From positions 1 through 24,060 of the forward strand of contig JBNGIQ010005852.1 in the NCBI GenBank assembly GCA_049999765.1: a DNA stretch of 24,060 bases. Reading direction: 5' to 3'. Under the pieces are notes generated by a model that searched no databases, was not told the DNA's origin, and saw only the letters and a list, made by a program, of their open reading frames with translations. Positions 9,456 to 17,544 of the stretch are shown in pieces. Position numbers and translations under genes: made by a program. How positions within the stretch are numbered: the stretch's first letter is position 1; each line of letters starts with the position of its first letter. The DNA is from Phaeoceros laevis. Taxonomy: Eukaryota > Anthocerotophyta > Anthocerotopsida > Notothyladales.

Positions 9456-12400
9456 TCAAGCAGCAGCGTCAGGTTTCTTTCGTTTTTTCTTCTTCTGCAG
9501 GCTTTGGTGAGGCAATGCTTCTCTTGCAGCTAGCTTTGCTTTCACTTCTTGTAGTTTAGCACCCGCGTCTTTGAACATCGCATCAGAACGTTCTCCAAGC
9601 AGGCGCTGAAACGAAGCACAACACAGCATTCCATGAAACCAGGTCTTGCTTTCAGTCCATTCTCGGAGGAAACTGCTGAGCGCTCACGAACATAGCCCAC
9701 CAGGAGTTCGGGGAAAGGTTTTAGGATGACTACCTGCAGATGCCCGATAGCAGCAAGGTTGAACCCAATTGTGTCTTTCAATCCCTGAAATACCCGTACC
9801 ATCTCACTGTCAGCCCACAAGCATTTGAGCCAAAATATCTGTCAAGTACACTCTAGAAGGAGCCAACAAACAACCTGCACACTCTTGTGAAGGTCTTTCT
9901 GAAGGGCTGTTAGCAGAGGGCGAGAAGCAGCAGTTGCGGTTAGTTGTTCATAATGAAGACGCACAAGCATTGTCGTGATTCGCGATACTAGTTCAACCTG
10001 CCATGTGGAAACATGATTGATATGCTGACATAACCAACTCTGGAAGCTAACTTCTTACACCGTCAACAGTACAGACCTGATTTCCTTCAGTAAGCCAGTC
10101 CTTAAGGTAGCCCATGAGTTTCAATACATCAGTGAAAGGCAGCATCTGCGTAAGTGTGGACAATTTCGTACATTAGCGACAGGTACACCTCGCATCCCAC
10201 CACCTTCATATTCAAAAGCACAAGAAGAAATATTCCTCACCAACATTGGGAAGCGCTGCCTATACATACCAGAAGAGCTTGCTCAAGATCACTTGGACGA
10301 ACTGACGACATAGTACGGAGTACATGAAAGGATGGAGAATAACCAAGCAACATTGGATTTGGTTGAAAAGGCACTGCCTTTCCGTCCTTTGACCTGGCCT
10401 GATCCAAGGGTAACAGTTCAGAAGATAGATTCAAGTACAACCTTAGAGAACTGGATGCCGGTAAGGGTAGCTGAAGTGAAACCTTTGCCTCATGGAACCT
10501 TTCTGATTCTGCTTCAGCCAGGTCCAACGCGTCGATGATAGAGTCCACAGCTCTTGTTGTCTCTTTTGTCTTCTGCCCAACAACAGGAGCAGCGCCCTCT
10601 GGAGCATCTCCCATACTGGGTGCATTTCCAGAGTCACCAGACTCAAACATCGCTTCGAATCTCTTCTCCTTCTCTTCCTACATAAGGTGGACCATAGAGA
10701 AATAGCTTTAGCCCATCAACGTCTCAAGTAAAGCGTTGAGTACAACTAGCCAAAGTGAAGTGCAAGGTCACTTTGCTCCTTAAGATGGCGATTATTTGAT
10801 GGAGTCTAAAATGCTCAGGTCACAACAAGGGACCTACCTCAAGGAAGAACGGTTCATCTGTCCGGTCCCATCTGCGAATTGACCTATCATGGGAGCCTGT
10901 CACAACAAAGTCGCCAAGTGTGCTTACGGCCAGGGACCATACTTCTGCATGATGCCCTCCCAGGGTCAACAGCAGTTCAAATTTATCACCATCCCAGTAT
11001 TTGACCAGGTGATCCTTACTGACGCTGAACAAGTAGTGGGTGTTTCGAACAAAATGCACCGCTACAACACTGCCATCATGCAAAACAGATTTATGTCAGA
11101 GTCGCAACAGTGAATTAAAATCTTCCTGCTTAGATAGCAACAGTAGGCACACTGGATAAGAGGTTTCTTACTAGTCAGCATGTGCAAAAAGGGACTTGTG
11201 CAAGTCCCCAAAATCCATCCCCCAGAGCTTCACATTTTTGTCAGCAGAGCCACTAGCAAGCAGTGTGCCATCTGAAGAGATATCTAAGCAAAGTACCGGA
11301 AGTTTATGCCCGTACATCTGGAACACAAACTTGAAGGAGTCCGCAAGAAAGACCTGTCAAAGGTATGCAACATTAGTCTACCTGTAACTCTGAGAAAAGT
11401 CATTCACCTCAAACATTTAAACTGCTCACCCTTATCTGAGAATCTTGCTGCCCAACAGCCAGAAACTTTCCATCTGGACTAAAGCACGCACAAAGCACAT
11501 CACTCTCTCTCATATCAATTCCGCCCACAGCCTTGATATCAAGTTGCTTGGCTGCCTGTTACAAATCAAAGGACGATGAACTCGACAATTGCATTGTGTT
11601 TCGCAGCTTAGCAGTAGCTTACACTAGATAAAAAGTTTCATGTTTAACCCGCAAATGAAAGAGATCTTACCTTGTCATTGCCTGACATCAGCTGATACTC
11701 CCATACTCGAAGCTGCCGATCACCACTGCCACTGATAAATCCTGACCCATCAGGCTTTGGGGCAATTGCCCACACTGCACCAGTATGTGCCTTCACCTCT
11801 TTGATTCGCTCTGCTGCATTTATGTCGAAGATCTCTAGGCTCCCAGTTTTAGTTCCCACAATGGCATAACGATTTCCTGGGACAAACACTCCAGATATGG
11901 CGTAACCTGAGTCCATGGTGCGAAGGCAGGCACCTGTCTGTGGATTCCAGATCTTGACTAGGTTGTGACTAGTTGTCATCAGGAGGCTGCTATCTGGACT
12001 AAGGATCACAGTTCGAATAGTAGACCTATGCCCTGGCAGTTCAATGACATTGGTGCGAGCAGCAGAGTCTTTCTGCAAGTCATAGACTTCTAAGCTATTG
12101 TTGTGCAATGACACTGCCATGGTAGCCAAAACTCCCTTCCTAACTGCTCCTGGTGAGAACGTGAACGATCGCAGTTTCTGCTTTGAACGGAACACTTGCA
12201 GTAACTCAAATTCATCTGCAGCTACAATCTCCTCCTCATGATCGTCCTTAGCTTTTTCATCTTTTTCCTCCTTATCTCCTGAGGTGCCTCCAGCCTTTGC
12301 CGCCTTTTCTGCTTCCTTTTCTTTCTTCCTCCTTTTCCTGCGCTTGGCTTTCTTGATTGCCTCACTGGGATCTCGCAGTCTGTAGATCTCAATAGTCTTG

Positions 12401-13471
12401 CCAGCCTCCTGACAGCCGAGGAGAGTCCCAGAACCATTGAACCGCACAGTCATGACACGCTCACCACTCTGCCGCTTTATATTTCCACGATGTTCCAACA
12501 CATCCCACTTACTTCTCTCTCTTTTCCCACTCCCTTCTTCTCCTTCCCCATTTTCTCGTACTATTTCTGCACCCTGCTGCAGGTCTTCTCCAATGGCATA
12601 CACATGCAGGTCCAAATCAACTGATCCTGCCACCAAATGTCTCTCTAAGGGGTCCACATCGATCGACCATACTTCACCACGATGATCAACAACTGTCTGG
12701 ATACAGTGGTGTGTGTCCAGGTCCCACACTCGGAGAAATGTATCCTTAGAGCAGCTGACAAGCCTCCTGCCTTTCTCTAGGAAAAGGACGTCAGTCACCT
12801 ACGCCATTCCGAAGAACCAAAGAGCAGTCCAAAGTGGGTGTGACAAAAACGTTTGGGTTAGCAGCCACAAACAAAACCGTGCTCACATTCAGACTCATGA
12901 ACTTAATCTCACCTGGTCACGATGGCCTCGAAGGCGGCATAGTCCCGACTCGGCTACAGCGTCCCACACAATAATGTTAGTGTCCTTGCTCCCAGAGGCC
13001 AACAAGGAGCCCGAAACACTGTATCTCAATGCAGTAACCCCTGACTTATGTCCAGACAACGTCGTCTCCGTGGTTCCCTTTACTATATCCCACACCCTGA
13101 TTGAGCCATCACTATAGCCAACGGCAACCTAGTGAACACACAGTGTTATCGGCACACTCAGCGAATCCCCAGACAGAAGGCTTGCTCAACAGATGAATTC
13201 AGAAGTCCGGAAAAGAGATGTAGCTCACCAGAGATGCCACAGACGGCATACAGGCTATGGCTGTGACAGCAGGACGGGCTACTCCGGCCTCTGTTGCAGC
13301 AGGAGATAGCGTGTGCACGCAACGGCCCTGCTTCACATTCCACACTTGAAACTGCTCCAGAGCTCCCACAAGCAAAAGCTTCCCGGAATTGTCATAGCAA
13401 ATGTTGGACTCGGGCGAGACCACCACCCCGAAGGCAGCAGCCTCTTCGTACCTCAGGTACGCCTTCACCAT
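9456..13471 (-). CDS. WDR3: WDR3 / UTP12 homologue, small-subunit processome WD-repeat protein
   Basis: Twelve exons on the minus strand: 13471-13229, 13128-12913, 12798-11671, 11555-11430, 11353-11172, 11069-10838, 10677-10483, 10398-10270, 10145-10077, 9997-9875, 9784-9734 and 9605-9456. All introns are GT-AG, 76-160 bp. The product is 947 aa, close to human WDR3 (943). The N-terminus ([18 protein letters not shown]) is typical of the family. Many WD repeats fill residues 1-705 (for example [53 protein letters not shown]), forming two propellers. A Lys/Glu-rich insert at about 297-348 sits where the family has one. The Utp12 C-terminal domain follows ([36 protein letters not shown]), ending in a basic tail (KKKKRKKPD). 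It acts in the nucleolus in 18S rRNA processing within the UTP-B complex. The 84-bp intron 10399-10482 is open in frame; splicing it restores family length. Confidence 0.93.
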
Positions 13472-13599
13472 GGCCGGAATTCCACCAAACTGCCAGCTCC
13501 TCCCAACTTCCTAAAACCCTGCGACCTAGGGGCTTAAACCATTAGGGTATAGCCGAGTCCGTCCTCCACGACACTGTGACGACAGGACTTTCTGAGATC
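13472..13599. promoter_or_regulatory. Short divergent promoter shared by WDR3 and BCCIP
   Basis: Only 128 bp separate the two start codons. The gap contains AAACCCT (13514-13520) and TTAGGGTA (13542-13549, ACCCTAA on the other strand). Both are one base short of the plant telo-box AAACCCTAA type core. A GGGGCTT at about 13529-13535 partly resembles a site-II element. Telo-box plus site-II pairs are known in promoters of plant ribosomal and ribosome-biogenesis genes. No clear TATA box is seen. Confidence 0.6.
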
Positions 13600-14583
13600 A
13601 TGGGGAAGAAGCGCAAGGCCCCAGTAGTGGAAGAAATTGAGGAGCCATCGGAGCCGTCGGAGCAGTCTGAGTCGGAGGACTCGGGACCTGACGAAACCTC
13701 GAGGTCAGACCTGTCAGATGACGACGCCAGTTTCAGCAGCCAGTCAGATTCTGAGACTGATGAAGGCCCTGAGTCCGACAAGTTGGTAGACGTAGATTTC
13801 GAGTTCTTCGATCCCAAGCCAACGGATTACCACGGTGTCAAGGCACTCCTGAAGCTCTATCTAGATGACACAGACTGGGACGTGGGAGGGCTCGTGGATG
13901 TAGTGCTGGCGCAGACAACAGTCGGGACTGTGATCAAAACATCGGATGAGGACACCCCAATAGGCATCATTACGGCGCTGAATCTAGGCAGGTACTCTGG
14001 TGTAGCAGCGATAAAGCAGGTGAGGGAGTTCTTGGTAAAGCACAGCGGAGGGAAGCGGGAGCTCCTGGGCATCAAGGACTCGGAGGTCGGGTTGATTGTT
14101 AGTGAGCGCCTGGTGAACGTCCCTATCGACCTTGTCCAGCCGCTACAGGAGGGCCTCTTCGACGAGGTTGCTTGGGCCACGGAGGACGAGCCAACGGCGG
14201 AGCTCAGAAATGCTTTCAGGTTTAAGCAGTATCTCATCCTGACGAGAGTGTTTCAGGAAGTGGCTGTAGCTTCTGAAAGCACAGGGAAGGGGAAAGGCAA
14301 GGCAGTCGTATCCGACAAGAAGAAGACGAAGAAGAAGAACCAGGAGAATGGGCATGGCAATGGAGTTGGTGGTGTTGCTGATGGCGAACTCATCTACATT
14401 AAGCCAGAAGATGAGATTTTTCATGCCTTAAGTTCCTGGTCCTTCAAGTTCCCTGTGCATGCTGAATCGCAGGCTTCCCGTCAGTCGAAGGGGATGAGGC
14501 AATGGCGACTAGTCATGGCAATTGACGCCAGCAGAATTCCGGAATTTAGAACAAGGTTGAAGGAACTGGCTGACGAGTCATAA
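13600..14583 (+). CDS. BCCIP: BCCIP / BCP1 family protein, intronless
   Basis: A single exon of 327 codons from ATG 13600. The N-terminus begins MGKKRK and continues as an acidic Ser/Glu/Asp-rich region to about residue 62. The BCP1 core starts at VDVDFEFFDPKPTDYHGVK (63-81) and includes AQTTVGTVIKTSDED (104-118), IGIITALNLGRY (121-132), EVGLIVSERLVNVP (162-175) and LFDEVAWATEDEP (186-198), all typical of the family. A Lys/Gly-rich loop at about 229-258 interrupts before the C-terminal part (YIKPEDEIFHAL, MRQWRLVMAID). Yeast Bcp1 is a nuclear chaperone for ribosomal protein uL14, and the animal homologue binds BRCA2 and p21. The housekeeping ribosome role is the likelier one here, given divergence from WDR3. 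A GTG-started extension to 13576 was not used. Confidence 0.93.
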   Translation: MGKKRKAPVVEEIEEPSEPSEQSESEDSGPDETSRSDLSDDDASFSSQSDSETDEGPESDKLVDVDFEFFDPKPTDYHGVKALLKLYLDDTDWDVGGLVDVVLAQTTVGTVIKTSDEDTPIGIITALNLGRYSGVAAIKQVREFLVKHSGGKRELLGIKDSEVGLIVSERLVNVPIDLVQPLQEGLFDEVAWATEDEPTAELRNAFRFKQYLILTRVFQEVAVASESTGKGKGKAVVSDKKKTKKKNQENGHGNGVGGVADGELIYIKPEDEIFHALSSWSFKFPVHAESQASRQSKGMRQWRLVMAIDASRIPEFRTRLKELADES

Positions 14584-15022
14584 GCCCTAAATGTGGCACT
14601 TCAGCGGTTCCTTCCCCAACCTGCTCGAAGTCGCTGCTGCTGCTGCTCTCCCTTGACAATCTTCTTCCTCAGGAGAGGGGATTTCAGGTCTTCCTCTTAG
14701 TCGACAAAAGAAATCGCCGCAACGGGCGCCTTCACGGCCGGAGCTTCGTCTTGCAAACTCACGTTTTCACAGCTTTTGCGTCATTTCAACAACCCTTTTC
14801 GCGCAGCTATCTCCGTGCTGGGAAATGGAACCCTTGCTCGGTTGGTAACTGTCCCCCACCTTCNNNNNNNNNNNNNNNNNNNNNNNNNNNNNNNNNNNNN
14901 NNNNNNNNNNNNNNNNNNNNNNNNNNNNNNNNNNNNNNNNNNNNNNNNNNNNNNNNNNNNNNNACCTTCTTCTGGTTCCCCGCCCTCCCTGCAAATTGCG
15001 GATCATCTGCGGTTGGCGCCTC
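14584..15022. other. Intergenic region with assembly gap; presumed promoter of the coiled-coil gene
   Basis: Contains the BCCIP 3' flank, a short (GCT)n run near 14632-14646 and the N gap at 14864-14963. No gene was recognised. Open frames that appear to cross the gap are artefacts of reading N as residues. Confidence 0.5.
14864..14963. other. Assembly gap of 100 N
   Basis: Exactly 100 N. The left flank ends ACCTTC and the right flank starts ACCTTC, so a six-base overlap could mean little or no sequence is really missing. Confidence 0.97.
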
Positions 15023-15802
15023 ATGGCCGACGCCATCGAATCTCCTCAGGTGATTGCTCGCTCTCATGTGGCAAGCGCGCCTTGTTTTAATCTCTTCCAT
15101 TTGACGGTACGCTGCCATGCCTGCCGCGCCTGAAACCCCAGTCCGGGATGCTCCAGATAGATGATGATGCGCTCCCTGCGAACGATGGCCAGCCAGGGCT
15201 TGACAGCAGACCGAAACTTGCGGTAAGTCTCTACCCGAAGCTAGTTCTCTCCCTTTGAGCCCAGCCTGTTGATGTACACCTTTCTTCCTCACCATTTGCA
15301 AGTTGATGTTCAGGAGCTGGGTGAATCCAGGACAGAGCTTCTATCACGTGTTCAAAATTTGAGAAAGGTGTGAGTTGCTTTGTCTGGTTGAAGCATTTTC
15401 TACCTGTCAAGCTGTTTCTTGACTTTGTTCCTCTACTTCAGGACCTACAAGAGTGGCGCGGCAGGCTTGATACACAGGTCAAAGCATACCGCCAGGTACC
15501 TGGTAATCTGGGCTCCCTTCACCATTTCTGCTGCTGCTGAGACCTGTTCGGTTTGATTCAAATCGTGTGTGGTGTTGGATAAGGAACTTGGGGACCTCCG
15601 AAGTACTCTAAACACGGAAGTGGAACAACTAAGGACGGTAAGTGGTGACCCTACGCACCTTCTCCCATTCCCATTCAAGGGTTGAGCCTGTGACCGAGAA
15701 TGCAAAACATGACAGGAGTTTCAAGACCTGCGGAGCGCGCTGAAAAAGCAGTTGGATGCGACTTCCGGTCTTGCTACCAAGGTGGAGGAGCTGGTCTCCT
15801 AA
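15023..15802 (+). CDS. Small coiled-coil protein built of four 18-residue repeats, one per exon (unrecognised family)
   Basis: Six exons: 15023-15049, 15157-15222, 15314-15367, 15442-15495, 15584-15637 and 15716-15802, giving 113 aa. All introns are phase 0 and 74-107 bp. The start MADAIESPQ and an acidic Pro/Gly-rich exon 2 (IDDDALPANDGQPG) are followed by exons 3, 4 and 5 of exactly 54 nt, each coding one 18-residue helical repeat. Exon 6 starts with a fourth repeat and ends VEELVS. The repeat pattern is [ED]-[LF]-[GQ]-[ED]-x-R-x-x-L-x-x-x-[VL], usually with R at position 17. A long amphipathic coiled coil is expected. Exon 2 might start at 15142 instead (adds five residues, same phase). 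The acceptor before exon 5 ends AAG rather than CAG. The gene converges with the pectate lyase gene, and AATAAA at 15820-15825 may serve its 3' end. I cannot name the family or assign a function. Confidence 0.72.
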
Positions 15803-15819
15803 AAGACGGCTTTGCAAAC

Positions 15820-15825
15820 AATAAA
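15820..15825 (+). terminator. Polyadenylation signal AATAAA
   Basis: A canonical AATAAA starts 18 bases after the stop codon of the coiled-coil gene, in an A/T-rich patch between two convergent genes. Position is the only support. Confidence 0.4.
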
Positions 15826-15978
15826 TTATTTACATCGTTTGATTTGGCCCATCATAAATTGCACTTAGTGCCCTCTGGTGTTGCACAGCTTCACTAACTC
15901 TGTATGTTGCTTGGAACTCAGGCTCCGGAGCTTCCCAAGTTCCCCACCAATGCATGAGTGGCTGCTCCACTGAGCATG

Positions 15979-17392
15979 TCAGCTGGAATCGTTTGGAAGC
16001 GGGATGTTTTGCCAACCTGATGTTGCCACTAGTTTCTTCATCAGGGATTGGTTTGCTGGTTCCAGAGTCCACTTTGAGTAGCTGTCTTCGGGTCGGAACA
16101 CCGATTCGGCGCCCATTGCCACTCCTTGTGCACCGTTCAAGAAAGAATCACCTTCGGAACGAATTGAACCCGATGCCGCCTGGCTCCTGTCAGCAGCCTG
16201 CAAACCAACCAACAAGTCCACAGATAAGAGTCTTCAGCACAGTTGCCGGAGGCTTTCTAGCTGGATCAAAAAAGTGCGTATGGGGGGACATGCCTGCTCC
16301 GTGTAGTATTCAAAGGCTTTCTTTTTTGAACCAGCTTCATAAATGCAGCATTGCGAGAAGATCTGCGAAGGGGGGCAAAGCAAGGCATGACAAAAGCACT
16401 TCAAAGCTCAGGGCAAGGTCCTGAAGTGTTGAAAAACTGCCCGACAGGGAAATGGGGACGTACCTGCGCCTCCACGCTAGCGCAAACTGCATAGATGCCC
16501 CAATTCCTTGTGTAATTGTTGTAGAGATGCACCTTCCCGAACCGTACTCTCGGGTGCCTTTGCCTTGTGCCGTCGAAGAAACAATGATGGATGGTGACGC
16601 GAATACACCGGTCCTCGACGTGTTTCGGATCTGCCCCGATCAGCATCGTTTTGTCATGGTTGAAAAACCGGCACCTGTATGCGGGAAACTTGAATCGGTT
16701 AGCTCAACCAAGTCCCACAGACAATGGAGAACAGACATACACCACAGTTTCACCTACCTGGAAACCGTGATGTCCGTGCACTGGCGCGTGATGTCAATCA
16801 GGCCGTCGTCGAAATCTGACAAGCTGCACCGATCGATCCAAATGTGCTTGGAATTAGGTTTCATCTGGATGCCGTCCACGTCATGGCCGCGACCACCTTG
16901 GAGCTCCAGGTTGCAAACAATTACGTGCTCGCACTCCTTGAGTTGTAAGCCCTTGCCGGTGATCTTCACCCGTTGCCCTCGCCCGTCTATGGTCTTGAAT
17001 GACGACACTCTGAGATAGGAGGACAGGCAAATGGTTCCAGAGACCTGGAACACGATCCACAAGGGCTCCTTCCTTCGGCAGGCTTCACGAAGCGTCCCGT
17101 TCCCATCGTCTGCAGCACAAGGTCCCTCACATCATGATCAGGCGAGCGCAAGCAAACAAACAAACAGATCGCTGCTACTTGAGATGGAGTGACTTTGGAG
17201 GAGGGACTTGCCAGCAAGCGAGGTGACCGCACATAAGGGGCCATCAAGGCCCCCTCTGGCACCGGCTCCAAAGCCTTCAGCAGCTGCTGCCAGGCTGCGC
17301 ATGGACAGACCATCGGGCGGGCAGCCAGAATCCATGTGCGCCTTCGCCTTCCGACGAATTCCACTGACGTGCTTTTCAGCGTTTGCCCCCAT
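15979..17392 (-). CDS. Pectate lyase (polysaccharide lyase family 1), plant type
   Basis: Five exons on the minus strand: 17392-17212, 17109-16758, 16674-16464, 16362-16294 and 16197-15979, giving 343 aa in frame. Introns 1 and 4 use GC donors (GCAAGT and GCATGT); introns 2 and 3 are GT-AG. The PL1 signature is clear: SLADDGNGTLREACRRKEP (58-76), PLWIVFQVSGTI, YLRVSSFKTIDGRGQ, GRGHDVDGIQMKPNSKHIWI (133-152), DDGLIDITRQCTDITVSR with Ca-binding Asp candidates (161-178), and the catalytic R217-H-P-R-V-R222 motif in QRHPRVRFGKVHLYNNYT. The end (IRSEGDSFLNGAQG, WTLEPANQSL) also fits. The enzyme cleaves de-esterified pectin by beta-elimination, normally in the wall. No N-terminal signal peptide is visible, as in some plant members of this subgroup, so the secretion route is uncertain. 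The start lies 152 bp below the PPR stop on the same strand. Confidence 0.92.
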
Positions 17393-17544
17393 GGTGCTGC
17401 GTTTCTGTTCTAGTACCAACAACCGACCTTAGAAGACAGGTGGAAGATTCCGACTCAACGCCTCCTGTGCTCATTTGTGCCAAATGGCGTGCAGAGGGCT
17501 TCCTACTGTATTGACTCAAGGGTTGCCTCTCACAGTGCACCGAC

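Noticed and set aside
10332-10538. Short plus-strand frame inside WDR3
   Set aside because: Antisense to WDR3 exons 7 and 8, with no independent support.
13576-13599. GTG-started extension of BCCIP
   Set aside because: A nuclear plant gene should start at ATG; MGKKRK at 13600 matches the family start.
13542-13817. Ser/Asp-rich open frame antisense to BCCIP
   Set aside because: Mirror of the acidic Ser-rich start of BCCIP; the plus-strand protein has clear family motifs.
14767-15301. Open frames crossing the second assembly gap
   Set aside because: They depend on reading N as coding sequence, and the minus-strand one is antisense to the coiled-coil gene.
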